Source: Rhodospirillaceae bacterium
Lineage (GTDB): Bacteria; Pseudomonadota; Alphaproteobacteria; UBA828
Assembly (NCBI GenBank): GCA_002717225.1
Contig: PBDG01000074.1
Span: 1 to 40,683, forward strand
Length of the DNA: 40,683 nt
Reading direction: 5' to 3'
This document shows positions 1 to 8,478 of the stretch, piece after piece. The position numbers and the translations under genes are program-made. The stretch's first letter is position 1, and each line of letters opens with the position of its first letter. The notes under the pieces are model-generated. The model made no database searches. It was not told where the DNA came from and worked only from the letters and a program-made list of their open reading frames with translations.

Positions 1-45
1 GGCCCCGACACTGTCGGCTCCGGTATACCCGTAGTCACGATGTAA
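1..45 (+). CDS. Possible C-terminal tail of an upstream gene (partial)
   Basis: Reading from base 1 in frame 1 gives 14 codons (GPDTVGSGIPVVTM) ending in TAA at 43-45. A stable hairpin begins three bases later, which is where a terminator would be expected after a gene. The piece is too short to identify, frame 2 also closes early (TAG at 32-34), and the stretch could instead be the 3' part of a structured RNA. Confidence 0.2.
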   Translation, partial: GPDTVGSGIPVVTM

Positions 46-47
46 GC

Positions 48-71
48 CCTGTGGCGCTTCGGCGTCACAGG
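48..71 (+). terminator. GC-rich hairpin with UUCG tetraloop
   Basis: CCTGTGGCGC (48-57) pairs with GCGTCACAGG (62-71) over ten base pairs including one G-U wobble, closing a C(UUCG)G tetraloop, an exceptionally stable RNA loop. It lies just upstream of a second, stronger hairpin, so the two may form a double terminator or the 3' end of a structured RNA. Confidence 0.5.
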
Positions 72-77
72 ACCGGG

Positions 78-116
78 CACGCCCGGCCGGAGAAATCCGG
101 CCGGGCGTGTTGCTTT
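78..116 (+). terminator. Strong intrinsic-terminator-like hairpin
   Basis: CACGCCCGGCCGG (78-90) and CCGGCCGGGCGTG (97-109) form a perfect 13-bp stem with loop AGAAAT, followed by the T-rich stretch TTGCTTT. This fits a rho-independent terminator closing the transcript that enters from the left edge, and it insulates the ABC ATPase gene starting at 221. Confidence 0.7.
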
Positions 117-220
117 ACACCGAAAAAATTACTTACCTGTCACGAATAATCGTCGTATGACGTAAGAAAAACCCAAGAGATGTCCAACTCAATGGCTTTA
201 CTAATATTGAATGGATTCGA

Positions 221-1234
221 ATGAACTCACCGGCCCTCAGCATCACGAATCTGACTAAAACATTCCCACAACGTGCAGGACACGACGGATTTCTGGGATC
301 TATCCGAGGCCTACTGCCATCCAAGGCTGATGGGTTCATAGCCGTAAAAAACATTAGCTTCGAAATAGGCGCTGGCGAAATCGTGGGATTACTTGGACCC
401 AACGGCGCCGGAAAATCAACCACCGTCAAAATGCTAACCGGAATTCTTCATCCAACGGCAGGCCAGATTCGAATCCATGGACTTGACCCGATCAAAGATC
501 GCACGGCAAATGCACGCCAAATGGGTGTGATCTTCGGTCAACGCACACAGTTGTGGTGGGACCTTCCTGTAATCGACTCACTCGACATGCTGCGCCGAAT
601 CTATGACGTTCCAGAGAAAACCTACCGTCAAAATCTCGACAGATTTCGACATGTGCTCGAACTCGACGAATTCCTCAATGTACCGGTACGCCGTCTTAGC
701 CTCGGCCAACGAGTACGTAGTGATCTTGCTGCAGCGCTACTGCATGATCCACGGGTGATCTATCTTGACGAGCCTACCGTCGGTGTCGATATAAGCGCCC
801 GACAACGAATTCGTGACTTTATCAGAACGCTGAATCGTGAGGCTGGGGTCACGATCGTTTTAACGACCCACGAGATGGCTGACGTTGAACGACTGTGTGA
901 ACGTATAGTCGTCATCGATCGTGGGCAATTGCACTACGACGGCAGCCTGGAAGTACTCCGACAGCGATTGGGGTCAAACCGAGAGCTTGTTATCGACCTG
1001 CACGAACCAAATCGAGTTCTCGACCTACCAGAGGGTGCCACTGTGATCAGAACCGCGGAAACACGCACGTGGATTGAGTTTGAACGTCATCGTCTGACCG
1101 CGCCACAGCTCATCGCGCACATTCAATCGCAAACGGATGTTGCGGATCTGAGCGTACGCGAGCCTGAAATTGAGCAGGTCATTCACCGTTTATACGAAGA
1201 AGCTCAATCAGACGAACCAAACCCTGTACATTAG
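221..1234 (+). CDS. ABC-2-type transporter ATP-binding protein (COG4586-like)
   Basis: Cytoplasmic ATPase subunit of an ABC transporter, predicted to power an ABC-2-type (export) permease. Walker A GPNGAGKST is at residues 59-67, the Q-loop region FGQRTQLWWDLP near 105-116, the signature LSLGQR at 159-164 (LSGGQ variant), Walker B VIYLDEP at 179-185 and the H-loop histidine at 217. The insertion of about 25 residues before Walker A and the QLWWDLP segment are typical of the COG4586 group, which normally has two membrane partners encoded beside it. Here the next gene is convergent and unrelated, so no permease lies downstream; partners could be left of the window or elsewhere. The C-terminal 90 residues are a family-style accessory region. 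The substrate cannot be read from the sequence. The start is the ATG at 221, without a strong SD. Confidence 0.9.
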   Translation: MNSPALSITNLTKTFPQRAGHDGFLGSIRGLLPSKADGFIAVKNISFEIGAGEIVGLLGPNGAGKSTTVKMLTGILHPTAGQIRIHGLDPIKDRTANARQMGVIFGQRTQLWWDLPVIDSLDMLRRIYDVPEKTYRQNLDRFRHVLELDEFLNVPVRRLSLGQRVRSDLAAALLHDPRVIYLDEPTVGVDISARQRIRDFIRTLNREAGVTIVLTTHEMADVERLCERIVVIDRGQLHYDGSLEVLRQRLGSNRELVIDLHEPNRVLDLPEGATVIRTAETRTWIEFERHRLTAPQLIAHIQSQTDVADLSVREPEIEQVIHRLYEEAQSDEPNPVH

Positions 1235-1261
1235 ACCGTCGTCCGTTCCTACCGGTTTTCG

Positions 1262-2086
1262 CTACTGGGAATTGATCCTCCAAGCCTTCCGGGCCGTGTC
1301 ACTGAATATCCATTGACGATCTTCATCACTAAGAAAAGGGAGGTTCCACGCAGATTCGAAGGCTTCTCGATACGTTGCCCGTGACAAACACACGGGCCAA
1401 TCAGTTCCCCACATTACCCGTTCGGCTCCAAAAACCCGATAGACACGTTCGATCAACGAATGAGCCGACCTGTAGGGATATCTCTCACCAGTGCCACACG
1501 GATATCCCGACAGCTTTACATAGACATTAGGATAATCGGCAAGCCGTAAAAGGTTTTCAATCGATGACGGTTCCGAGTAATCCGGGCTTCCTAGATGGTC
1601 AATAACGATCGTCACGTCCGGATGACGACATGCCATTCGGGCGGCCTGAGGTAGTTGATTCCACGAAATCAATAGTCCAATTGTGGCGCCCGTGGATGCC
1701 GCAGCTGTCCAGAGCGGATCTTGGTCTTCGCCGTCCAGCCACCGATCCTGATCAGTATTTGGAGCAAGCCGAATACCACGATATCCAGGCCACTGCATAA
1801 GCTCACGAAGCCGATCAGAAGCCCCAGATGCAAGCGGATCCACACGACCGGCAACTACGAAACGATCTGGAAACTCAGTCGCAGCCTTTGCCAAGTAGCT
1901 GTTGTCCCACAGGTAATATCTGGGCTGAATCAGGACGGTCCAGCGAACACCGCCTGCTTCATCCTGCGCCTTGAACAACTCCGATGGTCGAGCCTCAATG
2001 TCAGGCTGCGTATCCGAATCCGGATGCCGACCATAGCGCTGATGCCCGATAGTCCAGATATGCACATGCGACTCAACGAGATCCAT
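1262..2086 (-). CDS. Amidohydrolase-2 family TIM-barrel hydrolase (lactonase-like, COG3618)
   Basis: Predicted metal-dependent TIM-barrel hydrolase of the amidohydrolase-2 superfamily, whose COG3618 members include sugar lactonases such as L-fuconolactonase and L-rhamnonolactonase. Visible motifs are HVHIW at residues 7-11 (HxH metal site), VIDHLG in mid-protein (a conserved histidine), VKLSG, and MWGTDWP near the C-terminus with the conserved aspartate. The length of 274 residues is normal and there is no signal peptide, so it is cytoplasmic. An AGGTA ribosome site lies about eight bases before the ATG. It is the last gene of a minus-strand series after the 2-oxo-acid dehydrogenase genes, with a 95-bp gap to E2. 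Lactonase activity on a sugar acid lactone is plausible, but the family also contains decarboxylases and other hydrolases. Confidence 0.82.
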   Translation of the reverse strand: MDLVESHVHIWTIGHQRYGRHPDSDTQPDIEARPSELFKAQDEAGGVRWTVLIQPRYYLWDNSYLAKAATEFPDRFVVAGRVDPLASGASDRLRELMQWPGYRGIRLAPNTDQDRWLDGEDQDPLWTAAASTGATIGLLISWNQLPQAARMACRHPDVTIVIDHLGSPDYSEPSSIENLLRLADYPNVYVKLSGYPCGTGERYPYRSAHSLIERVYRVFGAERVMWGTDWPVCLSRATYREAFESAWNLPFLSDEDRQWIFSDTARKAWRINSQ

Positions 2087-2181
2087 AAGCTAGTTACCTG
2101 AAAGACGACCACTCCCCATCATGCCAGCGAACTGCAGGATCGTCCGCCGTGTACTAAAGACCCATGGCCACGAGCCGTGAA

Positions 2182-3507
2182 TCACAGGAGCAAGTACGGT
2201 TGTTCGATAAGTTCCCGAATTCGAGCCAAGAATCGAGCCGCAGGAGCACCATCAAGTACCCGATGGTCAAACGTCAGACTAAGTGTCATTGAAAGCCGGG
2301 CAATTACCTGTCCGTCGTCAGCCACTGCTTTCTCTCGCAAGGCTCCCACTCCTAAGATGGCCGATTCCGGAGGATTGAGAACAGGTGTAAATGCGTCAAC
2401 CCCATAGGTTCCCAGGTTCGTGATTGTGAACGTCCCACCGGTAATGTCGTCTAGACCCAACCCGTCGGATCTCGCCCGGGTCACCAACGAACGAATATCG
2501 TTGGCAATCTCTACCAACGACTTACGATCGGCATGCTTCACATTTGCTACAACAAGATCTGTGCCAGCCTCCATCGCTAATCCAACATGCACGACGTCGT
2601 GGAGATGGATCTCTTCACCAACAATGCTGGCATTCACCCGAGTATGTTCACGCAGCGCCTGGGCACAGATCCGGACCAGGATGTCGTTGTAACTGATCCG
2701 GAACCCCAGTGTCGCCTCATGACGGGAGGCTAACTCAGTGCGGAGATCATGGAAGCGACGGGCATCAGCTTCGGCGACCAAAGTAACCTGAGCACTCTGC
2801 TGCAAACTCTGCTGCATTCGGTCAGCAATAACACCACGCACGCCGGCCAGCGGAATCACACTGCCCGCTGGGAGCTCTGGTACCGCGACCGGAGCCACAG
2901 TCGGATTAGTGGACGGCGCGACTGCTGCTGGAGCTTTCGAGACGTTAACCACGTCCTGTTCAATTATTCGGCCCCCAGGACCAGTCCCGACGACCGTCGC
3001 AAGATCAACCCCCAGATCCCGAGCCACACGTTTAGCTAACGGCGAGGCCTTGACTCGCGCCCCAACCTTCGGCACCTGCACAACTTGAGCTGTAGCCGGC
3101 ACTACTGACGCCTGAGGAGCTGTCACAACCGGAGCCTCAGCAACCGTCGTGGAAGCCTGCATAGCCGGAGCTTCAACCGGAACCCGGGGTGCCGGGACAG
3201 CAGGCTCAGTCTCCGTCGTCTGACCACCACCTGCTGGGGGATCCGGATCCTCCGTTGGAGCCGTTTCACCATCTTCAAGGACCCAAGCCAGTAGCCCCTG
3301 AACCTTCACCGCATCACCACTTTGGGCAACAACACCACCTAATAATCCGTCGGCAGGAGCTTCTACCCGTGCATTGATCTTGTCAGTTTCGAATTCAAGA
3401 ATTTCCTGACCTTTGCTGATTGTTTCACCCTCATCAACAAGCCACTCACTCACAACACCTTCTTCCATCGTCATGCCCATCAACGGCATTCGAATAGGTG
3501 TGGCCAT
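2182..3507 (-). CDS. pdhC: 2-oxo-acid dehydrogenase E2 component (dihydrolipoamide acyltransferase)
   Basis: E2 core of a pyruvate/2-oxo-acid dehydrogenase complex; transfers the acyl group from E1 to CoA through a lipoyl arm. The order is canonical: one lipoyl domain (residues 1-78, lipoylated lysine K43 in ETDKINA), an Ala/Pro/Val-rich flexible linker, an E3-binding domain (about 151-187, ASPLAKRVARDLGVDL ... GPGGRI), a second linker, and the catalytic domain (about 215-441) with DHRVLDG containing the catalytic H415 and D419. It is 17 bp downstream of E1beta and surely co-transcribed. The E3-binding domain implies a dihydrolipoamide dehydrogenase, but none is encoded in this window. Substrate (pyruvate, acetoin or branched-chain oxo-acid) is not settled by sequence. 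Confidence 0.95.
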   Translation of the reverse strand: MATPIRMPLMGMTMEEGVVSEWLVDEGETISKGQEILEFETDKINARVEAPADGLLGGVVAQSGDAVKVQGLLAWVLEDGETAPTEDPDPPAGGGQTTETEPAVPAPRVPVEAPAMQASTTVAEAPVVTAPQASVVPATAQVVQVPKVGARVKASPLAKRVARDLGVDLATVVGTGPGGRIIEQDVVNVSKAPAAVAPSTNPTVAPVAVPELPAGSVIPLAGVRGVIADRMQQSLQQSAQVTLVAEADARRFHDLRTELASRHEATLGFRISYNDILVRICAQALREHTRVNASIVGEEIHLHDVVHVGLAMEAGTDLVVANVKHADRKSLVEIANDIRSLVTRARSDGLGLDDITGGTFTITNLGTYGVDAFTPVLNPPESAILGVGALREKAVADDGQVIARLSMTLSLTFDHRVLDGAPAARFLARIRELIEQPYLLL

Positions 3508-3524
3508 AGGTTTAAACAGCTAGC

Positions 3525-4535
3525 CTAGCGGACGCCCTGAAGCGACTCGCGAATGGCCGCCGCTACCTTTTCGGCATCGGGGAAAGAACCCTGTTCCAGT
3601 GGTTCCGAGAATGGCACAGGCGCATGGGCAGCACCAACACGTAACACCGGAGCATCCAAATCGTCGAAGGCAAGTTCTTGAATCTGTGAGGCAATTTCCG
3701 CACCAAACCCACCAAACCGCACAGCCTCATATAACACCACAGCACGATGCGTCTTACGCACTGATCGAAGGATCGCATCAGTATCCAGTGGATAGAGTGA
3801 CCGAACATCTACAACTTCAACGCTGATGCCTTCGGCGGCAAGTTGTTCGGCCGCTTCAAGCGCGTAGTGAACCTGCCGGGCATATGTGATCACACTTACG
3901 TCGGTACCCTCACGTTTAACGTCAGCCACACCAATAGGAACCAGGTATTCCTCTTCTGGCACATGACCGCGCATGGCATAGAGCGCCTTATGCTCGAACG
4001 ACACCACGACGTTATCCTCGCGTATAGCCGATTTGAGTAGACCCTTAGCGTCGTAGGGTGTGGAGGCAGTTATCACCTTGAGTCCCGGCACATGAACAAA
4101 CCACGCCTCAAGGCTCTGGGTATGCTGAGCGGCGTTTCCCGTACCCGCACCAAAAGGTGCCCTATAGGTCAACGGGAGTCGCGCCTTCCCCCCAAACATG
4201 TATCGATTCTTGGCCGCCTGATTAACGATCTGATCCATCGCGATACCCATGAAATCACTGTACATGAACTCCGCAATCGGCCGGCTTCCGGTAAGTGCCG
4301 CCCCAATACCGAGCCCAGCAATAGCAGCCTCAGCAATCGGTGTGTCAACAATCCGATCAGGACCGTACTTCTCGAGAAGCCCAGCTGACACCGCGTACGA
4401 CCCACCCCACACGCCAATCTCTTCTCCAACCAAAAACACCGTGGGATCACGTTGCATTTCTTCGTCGATAGCTTCTCGAAGAGCCTCGCTCATAAAGATT
4501 TCGCGGGTTGCACCGTTAGACATTGTGTTTGCCAT
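3525..4535 (-). CDS. pdhB: 2-oxo-acid dehydrogenase E1 component, beta subunit
   Basis: Beta subunit of the thiamine-diphosphate E1 heterotetramer that decarboxylates the 2-oxo acid and acylates the E2 lipoyl group. The protein (336 residues, usual about 325-335) starts with the typical SEALREAIDEEM region, followed by FLVGEEIG, TPIAEAAIAGLGIGAA and the mid-protein GGKARLPLTYRAPFG segment. The C-terminal transketolase domain has VIEVVDVRSLYPLD-type sequence (here SVEVVDVRSLYPLD). The ATG at 4535 is preceded by GGAG lying across the end of the E1alpha gene, whose TAA is only five bases away, so translation is probably coupled. A second methionine at codon 5 is also a possible start. Confidence 0.94.
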   Translation of the reverse strand: MANTMSNGATREIFMSEALREAIDEEMQRDPTVFLVGEEIGVWGGSYAVSAGLLEKYGPDRIVDTPIAEAAIAGLGIGAALTGSRPIAEFMYSDFMGIAMDQIVNQAAKNRYMFGGKARLPLTYRAPFGAGTGNAAQHTQSLEAWFVHVPGLKVITASTPYDAKGLLKSAIREDNVVVSFEHKALYAMRGHVPEEEYLVPIGVADVKREGTDVSVITYARQVHYALEAAEQLAAEGISVEVVDVRSLYPLDTDAILRSVRKTHRAVVLYEAVRFGGFGAEIASQIQELAFDDLDAPVLRVGAAHAPVPFSEPLEQGSFPDAEKVAAAIRESLQGVR

Positions 4536-4540
4536 GGGAA

Positions 4541-5620
4541 TTACTCCGCGTACACATCACGCTCGATAGCATCGAGCGTTGGCCACGGACTAGCTTCTGC
4601 AAACGAAACTGCATTCTCAATCTCCCGCTCTATGTCTGCGTCAATCGCATCAAATTCCTTGGCCGTCATGCGCTTGGCAGACGACACAGCCGTTCGAAAA
4701 CGTTCGATAGGATCGCGAGCGACCCACTCAGCAATTTCTTCCTTTGTACGATAGTTCTTCTGATCAAGGACCGTATGGCCCTTGTGGCGGTACGTGAGGG
4801 ATTCGATGAGCGTTGGACCCTCACCGTTGCGCGCTCGATCCGCCGCTTCTTTCACCGTTTCATAGACTTCGAACACATCATTACCGTCGATCTTTGGACT
4901 TGGAATCGAGTATGCAGGACCCCGAGCACTGATCGGGGCAGCGTTCGCAAATTCATTATGGGTCGCCATCCCATATTGATTGTTTTCGCAAAGAAAGATC
5001 ACGGGGAGTTTCATGGTAGCCGCCACGTTCACCCCTTCATGGAAGGCGCCAGTCGGCCCGGCGCCATCGCCGAAGAAGCTAATTGTGACCTGCCCATCCT
5101 GACGCAGTTTCGATCCAAGGGCTGCACCGGTAGCAATCGGTATACCAGCCCCAACAATGCCATTAGCGCCCAGGTTGCCAAGTTCAAGATCCGCAATATG
5201 CATCGAGCCGCCCTTACCACCGCTATACCCTGTCGTGCGACCAAACAGCTCCGCCATCATCTTGTCCATTCGGGCACCCTTGGCAATGCAGTGACCATGG
5301 CCCCGATGAGTGCTCGTGATGAAATCCCCGTCCTCCAACGCCGCACAGGCTCCGGTCGCTGTCGCCTCTTCCCCAATATAGAAATGGAGCGCCCCACGCA
5401 TCTTGGCAGCTTTGAAAGCCTCTTCAGCAGTTTCCTCAAATCGACGGATACGCCGCATGGTTTGATAGATCCATCGAACCTGACCGTCATCCATCGACTT
5501 CAATGTGGTATTCACCGTCGCAGTTGGACGAGCACGTGACTTTGTTGCCTTGGCACGAGCCTTGGAAGCCTTTCCTGTCTTACTAGAGGCACGAGCCACA
5601 GCTCGCCTTCTTGCGGCCAC
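4541..5620 (-). CDS. pdhA: 2-oxo-acid dehydrogenase E1 component, alpha subunit
   Basis: Alpha subunit of the E1 enzyme, carrying the thiamine-diphosphate binding motif GDGAGPTGAFHEG (GDG at 184-186) through CENNQYG (NN at 213-214). GGKGGSMHIAD and GANGIVGAG near 134-159 are typical of both bacterial PDH E1alpha and acetoin dehydrogenase alpha. YRHKGHT near the C-terminus corresponds to the conserved active-site loop. The first ~35 residues are a Lys/Arg/Ala-rich extension (MAARRRAVARASSKTGKASK...) preceding the enzyme domain; it is unusual and absent from most homologues. The start is GTG, supported by GGAGG six bases upstream (5627-5631). It is the first gene of the E1alpha-E1beta-E2 operon. 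Pyruvate is the default substrate guess. Confidence 0.92.
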   Translation of the reverse strand: MAARRRAVARASSKTGKASKARAKATKSRARPTATVNTTLKSMDDGQVRWIYQTMRRIRRFEETAEEAFKAAKMRGALHFYIGEEATATGACAALEDGDFITSTHRGHGHCIAKGARMDKMMAELFGRTTGYSGGKGGSMHIADLELGNLGANGIVGAGIPIATGAALGSKLRQDGQVTISFFGDGAGPTGAFHEGVNVAATMKLPVIFLCENNQYGMATHNEFANAAPISARGPAYSIPSPKIDGNDVFEVYETVKEAADRARNGEGPTLIESLTYRHKGHTVLDQKNYRTKEEIAEWVARDPIERFRTAVSSAKRMTAKEFDAIDADIEREIENAVSFAEASPWPTLDAIERDVYAE

Positions 5621-5626
5621 AATATG

Positions 5627-5631
5627 CCTCC
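5627..5631 (-). promoter_or_regulatory. Strong SD fixing the GTG start of E1alpha
   Basis: GGAGG on the minus strand ends six bases before the GTG at 5620, which supports the basic N-terminal extension being translated. Confidence 0.75.
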
Positions 5632-5755
5632 GTTAATTCGACTTAGACGCCATCGTCAGGCGACGTTACTAGTGATGTTTTACAAACCACCGAGCGGCGG
5701 GAGTATATCGCACACGGGCTCTAGACCCCGTAACTTAAGCCATATTCGTGACGAA

Positions 5756-8428
5756 CTAGCGAACAACCAGGTTAATCAACCGCCCCTGACGGTAAAAAAC
5801 CTTATGCACCTCGAGGCCTTGGAGATGAGCCTGTACCCGTGGACTGGCGAGTGCCAGTCTCCTCGCCTGCATCTCGTCGATCGCAGTAGAGGCCTCGATT
5901 CGCTCCCGGACCTTTCCATTGACCTGGACCACCAGCGTGAAAGTCTCGTCAGCCGCCACATTCGCATCCCATGCGGGCCATTCCTGCTCGTGCACGCTGC
6001 GGGTGTGCCCTAACCGCTCCCAAAGCTCCTCTGCCATAAAAACCGCGCTAGGGGCCAGCAAAATGAGAAAGGTTTCCAACGCCTCTTGCCACGCCTTTGA
6101 TGTTCGAATGTCCTCATCGTCAATCTCGATAAGAAAATTCGTGAATTCCATAAGGGCCGCCACCATCGTGTTGAACTTCAAAGCATCAATGTCCTCGCCC
6201 ACACGGCGAACCAACTGATGGAGACGGCGTCGTAACTTGACCTCAACATCCGTGGACATGTCTTGTCGCCGCTCGCTCTCCCTGACGGTCTGGCCGAGCA
6301 CAAGATTCCAGACACGACCCAGCCACCGTGACACTCCGGCCAGTCCTTGTTCACTCCATGGCAACGTGCGATCAAATGGACCCATAAATAGCGTGTACAC
6401 CCGTAATGCATCACCGCCAACCGTTGCCGCAACCTCATCGGGAGTAACAACGTTGCGCCACGACTTGGACATCTTGGTAGCCCGAAACTCAACGAGGCTC
6501 ACCCCTTCACGATCGCTCCGGGCACCGGTCAAATCAAATTTCGCATCGAGGGGGTAGTGGCGATACGACTGAGCGGCGCCTGGTGCGTCATAAGCATCAA
6601 CGCCCTCAGTTGCGATCACACGTGCACTACCTTGACTGTCCACTTGAAGATCAGACTCAATAGTCCACCCTGGCTGGGCTAGAAGCATCCCTTGGTGCCG
6701 AAGCTTCCGGAAGGGCTCCTCGAGCTCGAGAACGCCCGCATCCCGTAACGCCTTGGTCCAGAACCTGGCGTACAACAGGTGCATGACCCGGTGCTCACCA
6801 CCGCCAACATAAAGATCGACCGGCATCCACCGGCGCACCGCTTCAGGATCAAACGGCCGTCCATCTTCATGCGGACTACAGAACCTGAGGAAGTACCAGC
6901 TTGAGCATGCAAACCCTCCCAGGGTGTCCGTTTCACGACGAGCAGGACCATTGCAACTCGGACAGGCCGTTTGCACCCAATCCTCCGCAGCTTCAAGCGG
7001 AGATTTACCACGGAGCTCCTGAACATCAAATTGATCTACCCGCGGCAGAACGACCGGAAGTTCGGCTTCCGGAATAGGCACCGCACCGCAATCGTCACAG
7101 TGGACGATTGGAATTGGTGTGCCCCAATATCGTTGTCGTGATATGAGCCAGTCACGCAGTCGATAATTGACTGCGAAATCACCAGTCCCACGATCCTTCA
7201 GCCACTGGGTCACAGCGCTAGAAGCGTCGTCAACACCTAATCCGTCGAATTCGCCAGAGTTAACTAGCGACCCTTCGCCCAGGTATGCCTCATCAAACGG
7301 CATTCCATCCCAATCTGGCGGCGCAACGACCGGCCGAATCTCGATGCCAAACTTCGACGCGAACGCAAAATCTCGTTCGTCGTGAGCAGGCACGGCCATG
7401 ATGGCTCCAGACCCGTACGACATCAGAACGTAATCGGCAATCCAGATGGGCAGAGCCTCGCCGTTCACAGGATTAATCGCGTAGCCGCCGGTAAAAACAC
7501 CGGTCTTGTCCGGATCAAGCGCCACCCGGTCAAGTTCAGATTTACGAGCAGCGGCATCCACGTAATCCCGAACCTCGACAGCATGACTGTCAGTTGTGAT
7601 CCTGGAAACCAAGGGATGCTCAGGCGCCAAAACCATAAACGTAGCCCCAAACAACGTGTCGGGACGCGTCGTAAACACGCTGATCACATCTCCATCATCC
7701 GTCGTAAAGCAGATGTCAGCTCCATCGCTTCGACCTATCCAATTGACCTGCGCTCGAACGGTCTCCTCCGGCCAGTCCAGATCATCTAGACCGTCAATTA
7801 GCTCGTCGGCATAGTCCGTAATCTTGAAAAACCACTGCGTGAGCTCACGGCGGGTAATGTCTGCATGACCACGCCAATCAGTCCCATCAGCATTAACCTC
7901 TTCATTCGCAAGGGCCCCACACACCGGACACCACCACTGAAGCCCGGTGGACCGATACGCAAGGCCTTGCTCGTACAACTTGAGAAAAACCCACTGCGTC
8001 CACCGATAATAATCAGGATGGCTGGAATTAATTTCCCGATCCCAGTCATACGATGTCCCAGCCAAATCAAGCTGTCGACGATAATTTGCAGTCCATTCCG
8101 TGGTCAGATCCTCAGGATGACGGCCGGTTTCAATCGCTGCGTTTTCGGTCGGCAAACCAAAAGCATCCCAGCCCATCGGACGCAACACGTCGTATCCCCG
8201 CATCCGCATCACCCTAGCCACAACATCTGATGGGATGTAATTACGAAGATGACCCACACTAATCCCATCACCCGAGGGGTATGGGAAAAAATCCAGACAG
8301 TAGAACGTAGGACGGTCGGACGGATCTGGCGTTCGATACATCCCTTGTGTTGCCCAGCGACGACGCCACTTGGTGTCCATCGCCACGGGATTGAATTCAG
8401 TCGTCATAGCGTCTTGCCGTAATGCCAC
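5756..8428 (-). CDS. leuS: Leucyl-tRNA synthetase
   Basis: Class I aminoacyl-tRNA synthetase charging tRNA-Leu. FPYPSGDGISVGHLRNY (near residues 48-64) contains the HIGH-type element (SVGH), GWDAFGLPTENAA follows, and KMSKS is at 652-656 (KMSKSWRN rather than the usual KMSKSKGN). The central editing insertion includes FTTRPDTLFGATF and AVPAHDERD, both diagnostic for LeuRS. Zinc-ligand-like cysteine pairs occur in CPVCGA and CDDCGA/CPSCNG. At 890 residues it is full length. The track start is GTG at 8428 with a weak AGG upstream; the ATG at 8407 (MTTEFNP) gives a more family-like N-terminus. It lies 50 bp after the SDR gene and 135 bp before the E1alpha gene on the same strand. Confidence 0.97.
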   Translation of the reverse strand: MALRQDAMTTEFNPVAMDTKWRRRWATQGMYRTPDPSDRPTFYCLDFFPYPSGDGISVGHLRNYIPSDVVARVMRMRGYDVLRPMGWDAFGLPTENAAIETGRHPEDLTTEWTANYRRQLDLAGTSYDWDREINSSHPDYYRWTQWVFLKLYEQGLAYRSTGLQWWCPVCGALANEEVNADGTDWRGHADITRRELTQWFFKITDYADELIDGLDDLDWPEETVRAQVNWIGRSDGADICFTTDDGDVISVFTTRPDTLFGATFMVLAPEHPLVSRITTDSHAVEVRDYVDAAARKSELDRVALDPDKTGVFTGGYAINPVNGEALPIWIADYVLMSYGSGAIMAVPAHDERDFAFASKFGIEIRPVVAPPDWDGMPFDEAYLGEGSLVNSGEFDGLGVDDASSAVTQWLKDRGTGDFAVNYRLRDWLISRQRYWGTPIPIVHCDDCGAVPIPEAELPVVLPRVDQFDVQELRGKSPLEAAEDWVQTACPSCNGPARRETDTLGGFACSSWYFLRFCSPHEDGRPFDPEAVRRWMPVDLYVGGGEHRVMHLLYARFWTKALRDAGVLELEEPFRKLRHQGMLLAQPGWTIESDLQVDSQGSARVIATEGVDAYDAPGAAQSYRHYPLDAKFDLTGARSDREGVSLVEFRATKMSKSWRNVVTPDEVAATVGGDALRVYTLFMGPFDRTLPWSEQGLAGVSRWLGRVWNLVLGQTVRESERRQDMSTDVEVKLRRRLHQLVRRVGEDIDALKFNTMVAALMEFTNFLIEIDDEDIRTSKAWQEALETFLILLAPSAVFMAEELWERLGHTRSVHEQEWPAWDANVAADETFTLVVQVNGKVRERIEASTAIDEMQARRLALASPRVQAHLQGLEVHKVFYRQGRLINLVVR

Positions 8429-8478
8429 ATATGGTTGACCTGTCTCATCATTCTAGAATTCTTGATCCAACAACGGTC

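Noticed and set aside
1235-1261. Bidirectional terminator between the convergent ABC and amidohydrolase genes
   Set aside because: The 27-bp gap contains no stable inverted repeat.
4523-5539. 338-codon plus-strand ORF
   Set aside because: It lies antisense to E1alpha, which has full thiamine-diphosphate motifs; the plus-strand product shows no recognisable domain and is a shadow.
8429-8478. T-box leader for leuS
   Set aside because: Only 50 bp separate leuS from the upstream SDR gene on the same strand, too short for a T-box, and no T-box core sequence is present.
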